A stretch of 37,364 bases of DNA from Actinomycetes bacterium (GCA_021822605.1 JAKAQL010000017.1:1-37364), one strand, 5' to 3'; counted from the stretch's first letter, positions 1-8,304 are shown. A program made the numbers and translations. Notes: generated from the letters alone by a model not told the origin.

Positions 1-337
1 TCCGAATCGCATCGAGCAAGCGGGTGACTCCCAACGCCGTCGTCTCCCCGGTCAGGACCGGCTGACCAAAAGAGGTCTGCACAAAGGATTGAGCAGCGAG
101 ATTATAGACCTCCGAGGGTTGATACATTCGGAGCACTCGCATCATCGATACCTCATCGAGGAGATCCCCTGGCTCAAGGATCAGTCGATCCTGAATGTGG
201 TGAATACGCTCAAAATTGAGGGTACTCGATCGTCGGTGCATGCCCACAACGGTATAACCCTTCTCGAGCAACAGCTCTGCCAGGTACGAGCCATCTTGGC
301 CAGTGATGCCGGTGATAAGCGCGACGGGTTGAGCCAT
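1..337 (-). CDS. gmd: GDP-mannose 4,6-dehydratase, N-terminal part (cut by window edge)
   Basis: The minus-strand frame opening with ATG at 337 stays open to base 1 and gives about 112 residues. It starts with a Rossmann nucleotide-binding motif, ITGITGQDG (residues 8-16), the GxxGxxG form typical of GDP-mannose 4,6-dehydratase, followed by GMHRRSS near residue 32 and YNLAAQSFV near residue 78, both hallmark segments of this short-chain dehydrogenase/reductase family. The enzyme converts GDP-D-mannose to GDP-4-keto-6-deoxymannose, the precursor of GDP-fucose, GDP-rhamnose and related sugars for surface polysaccharides. Full-length members are about 320-370 residues, so roughly two thirds lies outside the window. 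It follows the enoyl-CoA hydratase-like gene by 11 bases on the same strand, so co-transcription is possible though no functional link is obvious. Confidence 0.9.
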   Translation of the reverse strand, partial: MAQPVALITGITGQDGSYLAELLLEKGYTVVGMHRRSSTLNFERIHHIQDRLILEPGDLLDEVSMMRVLRMYQPSEVYNLAAQSFVQTSFGQPVLTGETTALGVTRLLDAIR

Positions 338-348
338 GAGATCGTAGC

Positions 349-1131
349 CTAGTGGCCGAGAAACCGAGGTTGTCTGTGCTCTCGGCGAGCAAGCAGGCCC
401 TCCTTCGCATCGTCAAACTGGTTCACCAGGGTCAGCAGTGTAGCGAGATAGTCAAAATGCTCGCGGTCCATCGACCCCGATACCTGATAGAAAGAACGCT
501 TCCCAAAACCCGTCGCCGCACTGGATAGTTGGGCGAGCTCAGCAGCAAATCGATCAACCGCCGCGTCTAGCTCCTCATCGGCCACCACGCGATTGATGAG
601 CCCATACCTCAACGCCTCGGCGGCGTCCATGCGTCGCGTCGTTAACATCAACTCCAACGCGACTCGAGGCGGCGCAAAGCGAAGCAGCGGAACGGTGATC
701 TGGAAAGGCCACAGACCCACCTCCGCCTCTGGGGTTCCAAAGATGGCCGACTCCGACGCAAGGACCACATCGGCCGCCATCGCCAATCCAAAGCCTCCAG
801 CGAGCGCATAACCACGCACCTTTGCGATGACAGGTTGAGGCGCAGCCCACATCGCCTGAATGAGGGCCGCCACCTTGGCCCGCGACTCATGAAGTACCCG
901 CTGCGAGGTACCCTCACCCATCCCAGCAAGATCGACCCCACTCGAGAATGCTCGGTCGCCTTGGCCGGTGAGTATGATCACCCGAACCGTCGCATCCGCC
1001 GCCATCTCCTCAATGCAGCTGTGCAAAAGAGTCAATGTCTTCCAGTCGAGAGCGTTGTGCCGATCTGGCCCGTTGATGACCAACTGTACGACCGATTCCT
1101 GCCGTTCTACGATGACTTGCTCAGAATCCAT
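349..1131 (-). CDS. Enoyl-CoA hydratase/isomerase (crotonase) family protein
   Basis: A 260-residue crotonase-fold protein of normal family length, starting at ATG 1131. The oxyanion-hole segments are present: [11 protein letters not shown] (residues 61-71) and [15 protein letters not shown] (107-121). Compared with rat enoyl-CoA hydratase (GGGCELAM), the position of the first catalytic glutamate is Gly115, while the second (in PEAE, Glu135) is kept. Such patterns are common in isomerases and other crotonase enzymes, so true hydratase activity is uncertain. It is divergent from a TetR regulator with only 50 bases between the starts, which makes that regulator its likely local controller. Substrate unknown; fatty or branched acyl-CoA metabolism is the general expectation. 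Confidence 0.9.
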   Translation of the reverse strand: MDSEQVIVERQESVVQLVINGPDRHNALDWKTLTLLHSCIEEMAADATVRVIILTGQGDRAFSSGVDLAGMGEGTSQRVLHESRAKVAALIQAMWAAPQPVIAKVRGYALAGGFGLAMAADVVLASESAIFGTPEAEVGLWPFQITVPLLRFAPPRVALELMLTTRRMDAAEALRYGLINRVVADEELDAAVDRFAAELAQLSSAATGFGKRSFYQVSGSMDREHFDYLATLLTLVNQFDDAKEGLLARREHRQPRFLGH

Positions 1132-1181
1132 ATATCGTAGATGCTAGCCCTCAACCTTCCTCGGAGACCAAATCTACTATT

Positions 1182-1802
1182 ATGCCAGCGTCAACTCGTA
1201 CTTCAAGGCTCTCGGCCGCCGATCGCCGTGAGGTCATCATCGCCGCCGCAATAGAGCAGTTCGCTATTCACGGCTTTGATGCTGCCTCGATGGATGAGAT
1301 CGCGGCAGGAGCCTCGGTGACAAAGCCGATCGTCTACCGTCACTTTCACTCGAAGCGGAGTCTCTACCTCGAGCTACTGAGGGAGGTAGGCGACCGACTC
1401 ACCTCCTCGATCGCGACTGCAACAGCGACCGTTGAACCGCCACACGAGCGACTACGAGCCGGCGTTGGTGCCTTCTTCCAATTCGTACAGCACCATCGCC
1501 TCGCCTACCGACTTCTCTTCGACGGCCGAGGTCAACAGGATGAAGAGTTTCAACGGGTGATCGATGAGATACAACTCACCATCGCCGAACTGGTCGCCAG
1601 CAGGGTTAGCGGGGTCGAGGACGATACCTACCGCGCCTTCGTTTCGTTCGCCCTCATTGGACTGGCTCAAGGAGCCGCACGTTCGTACCTTCTCGACATC
1701 GAACGCCACGGCGACGAACGCTTTCACGCCCGACTCGCCACGAAGCGGGCCGCGCAGACCACCGAACTCCTCTGGTCAGGAATGCGCAATCTTTCGACGT
1801 AG
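1182..1802 (+). CDS. TetR family transcriptional regulator
   Basis: A 206-residue protein with the TetR helix-turn-helix at the N-terminus: IIAAAIEQFAIHGFDAASM (about residues 19-37), DEIAAGASVTKPIVYRHF (38-55), then FHSKRSLYLELL. The HTH is the usual TetR pattern with the YRHF turn before the ligand-binding helical domain. The gene is divergent from the crotonase-family gene with 50 bases between starts, the classic arrangement for a regulator that represses itself and its neighbour. Half-sites GTAGAT (1137-1142) and ATCTAC (1172-1177) form a widely spaced inverted repeat there, but this is weak as an operator. The 3' end overlaps the convergent formiminotransferase gene by 27 bases. The ligand cannot be read from sequence; an acyl-CoA would fit the neighbour. 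Confidence 0.92.
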   Translation: MPASTRTSRLSAADRREVIIAAAIEQFAIHGFDAASMDEIAAGASVTKPIVYRHFHSKRSLYLELLREVGDRLTSSIATATATVEPPHERLRAGVGAFFQFVQHHRLAYRLLFDGRGQQDEEFQRVIDEIQLTIAELVASRVSGVEDDTYRAFVSFALIGLAQGAARSYLLDIERHGDERFHARLATKRAAQTTELLWSGMRNLST

Positions 1803-2597
1803 TCGTGCCTCAATCGTCGCCGTCGGATCGATCCCCACGGCTTCGTATTCAGCCTCATGACCCAATACCACCGCCTCTGGAAGGAGACCGACGAGCTCCA
1901 CTGAACGCACCTGCTCCATCAAGGCCGCACTCGCGACCGCCATGAGGGGGGTAAAGACCAGCGGATCGATAAGGTTCATAGAGACTTGAACCCGATCACC
2001 CGCGAGGAGCGCGAGTGCTCGCACGCTGCCCGATCGCAGGGTGCGTGCGACGTATCGGGCACGCTCCCACGAACAGGCAAGATTGATGTTGAGCGCGACG
2101 AGAAGACCGCGAGCCCCGACACAGGTCGATCCCACTATCGGGTCCGGTCGAGGGTTGCCATAGGTCGGCGCCAGCGTAGTGAAGGCACTTTTTCGAATCT
2201 GCGGAAGTGAGGTTTCATCGCCGTAGAGAAAGACAGGAAGGCCAAACTGTTCTGCCAACCACGCTCCGAACTCATCACGCTGGCGCACTGCAGTCTCGAA
2301 AGTCGTCTCACCAAGGGGCACAAAAGGGACAACGTCGAGGGCACCCAGGGCTGGGTGAACCCCCCGATATCTACGAAAATCGATGAGTTCAAGTGTGCGG
2401 CGAGCAAGACGTGCCACGTCCACGGTGACAGATGGCCCAGCCAGCGTTAGCACCGAGCGATCATAGTCAAAATCTGAGTGTACGTCAAGGAGCGAATCGC
2501 CACAACTCGCCGCGACTTCATCGATAACACCCTTGTCACGCCCCTGAGAAACATTGACGACACATTCAAGCACGGAAACGATGCTAGCCGTTCGCAT
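1776..2597 (-). CDS. Glutamate formiminotransferase (FTCD N-terminal-type, standalone)
   Basis: Starting from ATG 2597 the product is 273 residues, close to the roughly 280-300 of standalone formiminotransferases. It begins ECVVNVSQGRDKGVI, corresponding to the family's ECVPNFSEGR start, then LLDVHSDFDYDRSVLTLAG and HPALGALDVVPFVPL, two conserved active-site segments. The enzyme moves the formimino group between N-formiminoglutamate and tetrahydrofolate. The frame is open further upstream to 2702, but residues encoded there do not resemble the family. GTG at 2573 (just before LECVVNV) is an alternative start; neither has a clear Shine-Dalgarno. No histidine-utilisation genes and no cyclodeaminase domain are nearby, so a salvage or alternative folate-loading role is possible. 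The 3' end overlaps the TetR gene. Confidence 0.88.
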   Translation of the reverse strand: MRTASIVSVLECVVNVSQGRDKGVIDEVAASCGDSLLDVHSDFDYDRSVLTLAGPSVTVDVARLARRTLELIDFRRYRGVHPALGALDVVPFVPLGETTFETAVRQRDEFGAWLAEQFGLPVFLYGDETSLPQIRKSAFTTLAPTYGNPRPDPIVGSTCVGARGLLVALNINLACSWERARYVARTLRSGSVRALALLAGDRVQVSMNLIDPLVFTPLMAVASAALMEQVRSVELVGLLPEAVVLGHEAEYEAVGIDPTATIEARLRRKIAHS

Positions 2598-2713
2598 AGC
2601 GCAACACAAGGGTAGATTCCGCCCGCGACGACCAAAGCGGGCATCTACCCCACCGTCGTTCATCCGGGAATGGTCCAAAACGAAATCTCCCCACAATGCC
2701 AACGATTCCCCAG

Positions 2714-3004
2714 CTAGCGACGAATGAGTTGGGATCGCTGCAGCCGCTTACGCTCGCGTTCCGAGGAACCTCCCCATACCCCGTGCTCGATGCGATATTT
2801 CAGTGCATAAGCCAGGCACTCTTCGATGACAGCACACGTGAAACAGATCTTACGTGCACCAATCACTCCCGAGCCATCGGATGGGAAGAAGATCGCAGGA
2901 TCCAAACCCCTGCAGGCTCCTACCGCCATCCACGGCTCGCTGACCCATACGATCTCATCAGATTCGTCAGTCGCCAAGGTTCCCTCCCCCTTTGAGTAAT
3001 CCAT
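2714..3004 (-). CDS. WhiB family iron-sulfur transcriptional regulator
   Basis: A 96-residue protein from ATG 3004 (a TTG two codons upstream is less likely). It carries the WhiB signature: one Cys in GACRGLDPAIFFP, then the CFTCxxxxxC arrangement in ICFTCAVIEECLAYAL, giving the four cysteines that hold a [4Fe-4S] cluster, followed by the GVWGG beta-turn and a basic tail (SSERERKRLQRS) typical of the DNA-contacting end. WhiB proteins are restricted to actinobacteria and their phages and usually act with the principal sigma factor in redox, nitric-oxide or developmental responses. A promoter-like element lies directly before the start, implying a very short leader. Which Wbl subfamily it belongs to is not clear from sequence alone. 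Confidence 0.93.
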   Translation of the reverse strand: MDYSKGEGTLATDESDEIVWVSEPWMAVGACRGLDPAIFFPSDGSGVIGARKICFTCAVIEECLAYALKYRIEHGVWGGSSERERKRLQRSQLIRR

Positions 3005-3015
3005 TGACAACTAGG

Positions 3016-3042
3016 ATATTACCGCACAGTAACATTTGCCAA
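3016..3042 (-). promoter_or_regulatory. Candidate promoter of the WhiB gene (near-leaderless)
   Basis: On the minus strand, TTGGCA (3042-3037) and TAATAT (3021-3016) resemble -35 and -10 boxes, although the 15-base spacer is short. The -10 ends 11 bases before ATG 3004, so transcription would start only a few bases ahead of the start codon. No Shine-Dalgarno is present, consistent with leaderless translation, common in actinobacteria. Inference only. Confidence 0.35.
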
Positions 3043-3133
3043 CCAACGCGCCTCTTTGTCAACCTTTTGGATGACACCTTGTACGTAGGGTCATGGCCGT
3101 ATACCAGGTGACAGACAGGGTAGGCTGTGAGGA

Positions 3134-3388
3134 ATGAGTGAGACGGAGCAGCCAGTAGAAGTCCGCGCGAGGATCAGGATCGCCTATCTGGGACCTGTTG
3201 CGCCGCATTGGGAGGTTCGTTGGCTTTCCGGTGATCGCGCTGTCGTCGATGAGTTCACACTACGTGTCAACGCGCGCCTCATGATGTTGCCCCCGCACGA
3301 CCCACAATTTCGACGAAACCGCGAACGCGTCATGCGTGACGCAGAACGCGAAGGGATCTATGTGACCTGGGATATCGACGAAGAATAG
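3134..3388 (+). CDS. Small conserved-looking protein of unknown function
   Basis: An 84-residue acidic/basic soluble protein from ATG 3134, preceded by GTGAGGA, which touches the start codon and is too close to be an ideal ribosome-binding site. The composition (RIRIAYLGPVAPHWEVRW, then VDEFTLRVNARLMMLPPHD, ending TWDIDEE) suggests a small alpha/beta fold with alternating hydrophobic strands, not a random frame. No recognised motif, membrane segment or cysteine pattern. A TATACC element at 3100-3105 could be its -10. It stands alone between WhiB and a convergent hypothetical gene. I do not recognise the family. Confidence 0.6.
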   Translation: MSETEQPVEVRARIRIAYLGPVAPHWEVRWLSGDRAVVDEFTLRVNARLMMLPPHDPQFRRNRERVMRDAEREGIYVTWDIDEE

Positions 3389-3421
3389 ACGGGATTGCTG
3401 CTGGCAAACTACCGCCTGTGC

Positions 3422-4132
3422 CTACGATCGTTTCTTCTTCTTAAAGATCTTTCGTTTTGCGACAACATCGTCGTCTGATCTGTTCCAGCCGAGCTTGTCT
3501 GCCGCTCGATCTAGATCGGTATCGATCTCGCCCGTGTGCTCGAAAGCCCTGTTCTTACGTGCCAGGGAACTCATGAACTCCTCGGTCCCAGGTATCACCG
3601 TCGCGTGAGCGCCAAACTCATACATCGGTCCAACACCCCCGTTATCCTGCATGGGATCGGCCGGCTGAGTTGTCTCCTGCAATTGAGTCCTCTCCAGGCT
3701 GCTGCCGAGCGTCGGGTCGTCGACAGAACTACCACTGTCGTGCCCCCCGTGATCGCCTTGAGTCTCCAAGGTGGACTGCTTGGCGACGTCAGCGTGTTGG
3801 CGTATCGTCGCCCCGGAGGCGACTGAATCTGTCTCCAGGGAAGGTGCTTCGCTAGGCGTTTGGCCTGAGAAGGTCCCCGGTAGTACCGGAGTCTCAACGT
3901 CCCCGAGTAGACCGCGAATATGTGCGTAGACCTCCCGAGGAAGCTGTGCATCACTCTCAACCACCCTCGTATCCCCACCATCAGTGGGGGGCACGTCGCG
4001 CGCCAGGTCAATCAACTCCGGAACCTTGACACCCTGTGGCGGTTCCGCAAGTGCCGCCGTCCGCTCAAGCACTGCCCAGAAGGGAGCACGCTCTGGGGTC
4101 GACTGGGGTGGTGGTGCCTGCTTCGGATACAT
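3422..4132 (-). CDS. Hypothetical acidic, low-complexity protein with a polylysine tail
   Basis: A 236-residue protein from ATG 4132; GGAGG lies about 15 bases upstream, rather far. The N-terminus is proline-rich, followed by a folded-looking stretch (VLERTAALAEPPQGVKVPEL and REVYAHIRGLLGD, about residues 20-80). Residues about 85-180 are rich in Ser, Thr, Asp, Gln and Gly and probably disordered. The C-terminus is strongly basic (VVAKRKIFKKKKRS), which could bind nucleic acid or the membrane surface. There is no signal peptide or membrane helix. It is divergent from the MarR gene across 112 bases. Function unknown; no family recognised. Confidence 0.6.
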   Translation of the reverse strand: MYPKQAPPPQSTPERAPFWAVLERTAALAEPPQGVKVPELIDLARDVPPTDGGDTRVVESDAQLPREVYAHIRGLLGDVETPVLPGTFSGQTPSEAPSLETDSVASGATIRQHADVAKQSTLETQGDHGGHDSGSSVDDPTLGSSLERTQLQETTQPADPMQDNGGVGPMYEFGAHATVIPGTEEFMSSLARKNRAFEHTGEIDTDLDRAADKLGWNRSDDDVVAKRKIFKKKKRS

Positions 4133-4244
4133 AGCGGTTATATCGTCACCTCCCCGCGAAACATAACCTCACGATGACAACTTTACTACTTTTCCCCAAA
4201 GCCGGTAGCATGATCGAAGGATCCACAGCAACAGGAGCGTTGAG

Positions 4245-4730
4245 ATGAATCAGGGCGATAGACCAGATCGCGACGCCTATCTAGAGGAGATTGAGGACGG
4301 GCTCCGATCGATGATTCGTTGGAGCCGTCGACACTCTTCTCAGCTAGCCCACGATCTCTATCAGGGTCTTGATCTCACCGCGCTGACGATACTGTCAGCC
4401 CTTGCCGACAGCCCCCAATCGCGGCTGACCAGCCTGGCAGAGGCACTCAAGCTCGACCTTTCCAACGCCAGTCGTCAGACATCGCTCCTCGAAGCAGCCA
4501 AACTCGTTGAGAAGGTCACCGACCCAAACGATCGTCGCTCAACATTACTCTCTCTGAGTCCCCAAGGCCAGAAAGTCCTCGATCAGGCACGGAGTGACTC
4601 CACCGAATTTATGCACCGAATTTATCGAGATTGGAAAACCTCCGAACTGCAACACTTCGCCGCCATGATCTCAAAAACGATCGAGGCCATCGATGCGGTC
4701 GATAGTCCGCTCACAGGTGACCACTCCTAG
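4245..4730 (+). CDS. MarR family transcriptional regulator
   Basis: A 161-residue winged-helix protein. The MarR core is visible: LTALTILSALADSPQSRLTS (about residues 48-67), recognition helix region LAEALKLDLSNASRQTSLLE (68-87), then the wing VTDPNDRRSTLLSLSPQG (about 96-113), where DxxDRR is the family signature, and a C-terminal dimerisation helix. ATG 4245 is preceded by CAGGAG with about 8 bases spacing. It is divergent from the low-complexity gene and convergent with the MFS transporter; such regulators often control efflux or uptake systems, but here the transporter does not share its promoter region. Ligand not predictable. Confidence 0.9.
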   Translation: MNQGDRPDRDAYLEEIEDGLRSMIRWSRRHSSQLAHDLYQGLDLTALTILSALADSPQSRLTSLAEALKLDLSNASRQTSLLEAAKLVEKVTDPNDRRSTLLSLSPQGQKVLDQARSDSTEFMHRIYRDWKTSELQHFAAMISKTIEAIDAVDSPLTGDHS

Positions 4731-4815
4731 GGGACTTGTCTCCGGAGCCGCATGCATGCGGAGGAGCGTGAAGAATAGCACTGGAACGACCACAACAGCG
4801 AGGTCGAACAACAAA

Positions 4816-4849
4816 AGCTGTATGGGTGTCACGCAACACCCATACAGCT
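4816..4849 (-). terminator. Intrinsic terminator of the MFS transporter gene
   Basis: A perfect 14-bp stem (4816-4829 pairing with 4836-4849) encloses a 6-base loop. On the minus strand it is followed by TTTGTTGTT, a T-rich tract, and lies 38 bases after the transporter's stop codon. The convergent MarR gene ends at 4730, so the hairpin may also limit read-through from that side, but there is no T-run on the plus strand. Confidence 0.85.
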
Positions 4850-4886
4850 CCATCATTGGTCATTCCTACCCTGGTAGATTGCGAAC

Positions 4887-6323
4887 CTAGTCTTGCTGTG
4901 GAGTCAGTCGATCAGCAGCTTCGCGTACAATCTTCTCCGCATGGCGTGCGATATCGTCCTCCCCAGAGACGTCCTCCATCGATCGATTCGCCGGCTCTGG
5001 AAGCACAAGCGTGATCAGAAACCCGATCACCGCCATTCCGAAGGAGAAGTCCAGAGCGCCAGCTACCCCGAGGTGACTCTTAATAATCGGGAAGAGGTAG
5101 ACCCCGAGGAAGGCTCCAAACTTCGCGATACCCGCTGAGAGACCATGACCGGTAGAGCGTACACTCGTCGGATAGACCTCACCCGCGAGAACAAAGGTCG
5201 TCTCGTTCGGTCCAAACTCGGCGAAGAAGTAACTCACGCCAAAGAGCAGGAGGAAGGGAAGGACCAGCGTGGTGATATTCGGTATCACCCCGATCGCCAG
5301 GAAGGCAAGCCCCATGAAAAGGAAGCCGATCAGTTGTAGCCGCTTGTGCCCGATTCTGTCCATGAACATGGCTGCCAGATAGTAGCCAGGGACCGCTGCG
5401 ACGCTAAAGACGATCAACTGCAAGGCGATCGCCTCTGTGAGCACATGTGCTCCGGTGCCACCGAGGACGCTCTTGACAATCAACGGAGCCGAGACCGAGT
5501 TGCCGTAGTAGGCGTAGTCGAAGACGAACCAGGAACCAGCCGTACCCAACAGATAGAGCAGGTAGCGCCGATTCGATAGGAAGGCACCGAGGCTCATACG
5601 CGCTGGTTTGTCATTCGCACGTGAAACCACGAGCTCCCCACCGGAGAAGGAGGCCAAATCCCTCGCCGCGGTGGCGTTATCACCCATCACTCGCGAACTA
5701 TAGCGCGGCGACTCCGGCATCTTGCGACGGAGATAGACGACGGCTAGCGCTGGGACAGCTCCCAGGCCGAGCATCAGCCGCCATGCGATATCAGCATTGA
5801 CGTTCGCCGATAACAAGGCAAGGGCAACCACGTAACCAGCCACGGTGCCTAGCGCCTGCATCGCAAACACCAGTCCGACGAGCTTACCTCGCGACTTGGT
5901 GTTCGAGTACTCGCTCATCAGCACCGCTGACATCGGATAGTCACCGCCGACACCAATCCCGAGAATGAAGCGGAAGATCAACAGCCAGATGAACCCGGGA
6001 GAGAAGGCAGAGAGTACAGCGCCAACCACCATCAGGCCAGCCTCCAAGCCATAGACCTTCTTACGTCCAAGCTTGTCGGACAGACGCCCAAACATGATCG
6101 CGCCAAAGAATGCCGAGAGTAGGGTGATCGAGTTGATCAGACCTGTCTCAGATGCACTCAAACCCCACTGCTTTGCGATGAGCGTGGTGGCGGTACCGAT
6201 GATGAAAAGGTCGTACGCATCGGTGAAGAAGCCCATGCCTGCTACAAAAATTGATCGTGAGTGGAACCTTGATAGAGGAGCATTGTTCAACGCATCTGAG
6301 ATGGATTGATTACCGTCGCTCAT
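4887..6323 (-). CDS. MFS transporter, phosphate:H+ symporter (PHS)-like
   Basis: A 478-residue protein with about 12 predicted membrane segments. The N-terminal GMGFFTDAYDLFIIG (about residues 29-43), the cytoplasmic loop FGRLSDKLGRKKVYG (about 98-112; the MFS GRxxDxxGRK motif) and GIGVGGDYPMSAVLMSEYS (about 142-160) are the signature of the Pho84/PHS branch of the sugar-porter group. Inorganic phosphate or an organic acid/metabolite with protons is therefore the likely substrate; sequence alone cannot decide between them. ATG 6323 has AGAAAGG as ribosome-binding site 6-7 bases upstream. The gene is a single-gene transcript: an intrinsic terminator follows, and about 200 bases separate it from metF upstream. 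Confidence 0.88.
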   Translation of the reverse strand: MSDGNQSISDALNNAPLSRFHSRSIFVAGMGFFTDAYDLFIIGTATTLIAKQWGLSASETGLINSITLLSAFFGAIMFGRLSDKLGRKKVYGLEAGLMVVGAVLSAFSPGFIWLLIFRFILGIGVGGDYPMSAVLMSEYSNTKSRGKLVGLVFAMQALGTVAGYVVALALLSANVNADIAWRLMLGLGAVPALAVVYLRRKMPESPRYSSRVMGDNATAARDLASFSGGELVVSRANDKPARMSLGAFLSNRRYLLYLLGTAGSWFVFDYAYYGNSVSAPLIVKSVLGGTGAHVLTEAIALQLIVFSVAAVPGYYLAAMFMDRIGHKRLQLIGFLFMGLAFLAIGVIPNITTLVLPFLLLFGVSYFFAEFGPNETTFVLAGEVYPTSVRSTGHGLSAGIAKFGAFLGVYLFPIIKSHLGVAGALDFSFGMAVIGFLITLVLPEPANRSMEDVSGEDDIARHAEKIVREAADRLTPQQD

Positions 6324-6522
6324 CGCATACCTTTCTGTCTAAGTAATCCCCCTGGCAGAGTCGCCGGAGTTACTACCAGTGTGCCCGGCTACGGTTGACG
6401 CTGCGCAACGCTGACGCTACCAGAGGGCTAACTTCAGGTAAATACTACGTAAACGCGATTTTGACCGCCAGGAGCAACCGATGGCTACGGCTACAGGTCA
6501 TTCACCAACACCCAAGGTGGGA

Positions 6523-7392
6523 TCAGGACGGCTCGCTACTTCCCAAACGAGTGAAGAACTCAAGGGTGACCTCTGCGTTGTTCATCGAGAAGAGATGGAC
6601 ACCACGAACCCCGTCGGCTATCGCCATCTTGGCGGTAGCAATCGCGTCATCGAGGGCCAGAGACTGAAAGATCGAAGCGCCATCGATGCCGATAGGGGTT
6701 ACCTCGTCCACCCGATCAGGTGCTTCAATCCCCGCCATCTCAGCCATCCTCTTGAGTTGTTTGAGCGATGACGGTACCATAAGTCCTGGGATAATGGGGG
6801 TCGTGACACCCCGTTCGATCATCGCGGCACGGAGCTGGGAAAACGAGCCGTAATCGAAGAAGAACTGGGTTAACCCTAGGTCAGCCTGTGCCAACTTCTG
6901 CGCAGCAAACCTTCGGTCGCTGGATAGATCTTTGGAGTCCGGATGGCCATCGGGATGGAGTGCAACCGCCACCGGCACGTCGGATTCCCGGCGTATCAAA
7001 TCCACAAGTTCACTCGCGTACTGAAGTTCACCTTGGGGCAGCTGGGCTTCGCTCTCAAGCGGCGGATCGCCGCGCAGCGCGAGGATACCGCACGCGCCAC
7101 TGATTTCATACCGGTGTATGAGTTCCACCAGTTCATCGCGAGTGTTGCCAAGGCAGGCAAGGTGAGCGACGACAGCAAACCCCTCCCGGACGAGCTCCTC
7201 GACAAGCGAGAGAGTACGCTCGCGTGATGAACCCATGGCTCCATAGGTGACGGTGACAAAATCGGGCTGCACGGCCTTAAGGACGATCAGGAGTTCACGA
7301 AGCCGAGCCTTCTGTGTCTCACTCCTCGCTGGCCATACCTCGACCGAGCGGATGAGGCCCGTCTTCGCCGCAAAACGATCAGCTTTCACCAA
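6523..7392 (-). CDS. metF: 5,10-methylenetetrahydrofolate reductase
   Basis: A 289-residue flavoprotein of normal MetF size. Conserved parts: SVEVWPARSE near residue 16 (the Glu corresponding to the catalytic Glu28 of E. coli MetF), PDFVTVTYGA (about 43-52), LALRGDPP (about 103-110), LTQFFFD (about 173-179) and IIPGLMVP, which together form the TIM-barrel FAD/folate site. It reduces methylene-THF to methyl-THF for methionine synthesis. The first codons are TTG-GTG at 7392/7389; either could start, and both overlap the end of folD by 9-14 bases, so translation is probably coupled. Last gene of the sucCD-purNH-folD-metF run; its product uses the same folate pool as FolD. Confidence 0.93.
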   Translation of the reverse strand: MVKADRFAAKTGLIRSVEVWPARSETQKARLRELLIVLKAVQPDFVTVTYGAMGSSRERTLSLVEELVREGFAVVAHLACLGNTRDELVELIHRYEISGACGILALRGDPPLESEAQLPQGELQYASELVDLIRRESDVPVAVALHPDGHPDSKDLSSDRRFAAQKLAQADLGLTQFFFDYGSFSQLRAAMIERGVTTPIIPGLMVPSSLKQLKRMAEMAGIEAPDRVDEVTPIGIDGASIFQSLALDDAIATAKMAIADGVRGVHLFSMNNAEVTLEFFTRLGSSEPS

Positions 7393-8242
7393 GTCTCGTC
7401 TCTGCCGCGCTCACCGCGTTTGAGAGGAGCATTGCTCGCGTCATCGGACCAACCCCACCGAGCCGAGGCGTGATCCAACCAGCCACCTCTCCAACCTTCT
7501 CATCTACATCCGAGAGAAGCCTCCGCCCCTCGAAGGTTGTACCGGCTCCAACGACAACCGCTCCGGGACGCACCATCGCTGCATCAATAATTCCTGGCGA
7601 GCCAGCCGCTGCGACGATCACATCGGCCTCCATTGTGTAGCTCGCCAGGGACTTGACCCTTGAGTGAACGACGGTCACCGCCGCATTGAGACCAGGGCGA
7701 TTCAGGGCCAGCAGGAGCGCAAGCGGTCGACCGATGGTGACCCCCCTCCCCACGATCACCACATGCTTCCCCGTCAAGTCCAGACCGTGCAGTCGTAGCA
7801 GCTCGACGATACCAGCAGGAGTACAAGCAACCACCCTTGGTTGGCCGAGGGTCAACAGCCCGAGGTTAAACGGATGCAGGCCATCGACATCCTTCTCTGG
7901 AGCGACAGCAGCCAACACCGCCTCTTGATCGAGGTGTGAGGGAAGCGGGAGCTGGATCAGGTACGAGTGGACACGATCATCCGCGTTGAGTTCCTCGATT
8001 TTTGCCAATAGCTCGGCCATCGTAGCACTCCCATTGAGTCGGTGATCGTAGGAGGTAATACCGAGCTCGCTGCAGTCGGCGTGCTTCATGGCGACATAGC
8101 GGGCGCTCGGCGCGTCATCACCGACAAGTACCGTTGCCAATCCCACCGTTACACCACGCGCGCCAAGGACCCCGATTCGATCGCGGAGACCCGCTTTGAC
8201 CTGCTCAGCAGCCCAGTTACCGTCCAATATCCTTGCTGACAT
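7379..8242 (-). CDS. folD: Bifunctional methylenetetrahydrofolate dehydrogenase/methenyltetrahydrofolate cyclohydrolase
   Basis: A 287-residue FolD. The catalytic Tyr49 and Lys53 lie in SARYVAMKHADC, Gln97 in LIQLPLP and Asp120 in KDVDGLHPFN, all matching the E. coli enzyme. The NADP-binding domain has VVIVGRGVTIGRPLALLL (about residues 165-182), and the C-terminus has the family GGVGPMTRAMLL. It interconverts methylene-, methenyl- and 10-formyl-THF, the last being the formyl donor for PurN and PurH encoded just upstream. ATG start at 8242. It lies 62 bases after purH, with an inverted repeat in between, and overlaps metF. Confidence 0.96.
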   Translation of the reverse strand: MSARILDGNWAAEQVKAGLRDRIGVLGARGVTVGLATVLVGDDAPSARYVAMKHADCSELGITSYDHRLNGSATMAELLAKIEELNADDRVHSYLIQLPLPSHLDQEAVLAAVAPEKDVDGLHPFNLGLLTLGQPRVVACTPAGIVELLRLHGLDLTGKHVVIVGRGVTIGRPLALLLALNRPGLNAAVTVVHSRVKSLASYTMEADVIVAAAGSPGIIDAAMVRPGAVVVGAGTTFEGRRLLSDVDEKVGEVAGWITPRLGGVGPMTRAMLLSNAVSAAETRLGES

Positions 8243-8274
8243 CTACGTTCCTTTACTCACAACGCTCTCTGGTT

Positions 8275-8302
8275 CATCCGATCAAAAACCATCGATCGGA
8301 TG
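8275..8302 (-). repeat. Inverted repeat between purH and folD
   Basis: CATCCGATC (8275-8283) and GATCGGATG (8294-8302) form a perfect 9-bp stem with a 10-base loop just after the purH stop codon. No T-tract follows on the minus strand, so it is unlikely to be an efficient intrinsic terminator. It may stabilise the upstream mRNA end or partly attenuate into folD; this is inference. Confidence 0.45.
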
Positions 8303-8304
8303 GT

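Noticed and set aside
89-352. Plus-strand frame of 87 residues at the left edge
   Set aside because: The opposite strand encodes unmistakable GDP-mannose dehydratase sequence over the same bases.
3595-4011. Second minus-strand frame inside the low-complexity gene
   Set aside because: It is Arg-rich and out of frame with the longer 236-residue frame; composition is typical of a shadow frame.
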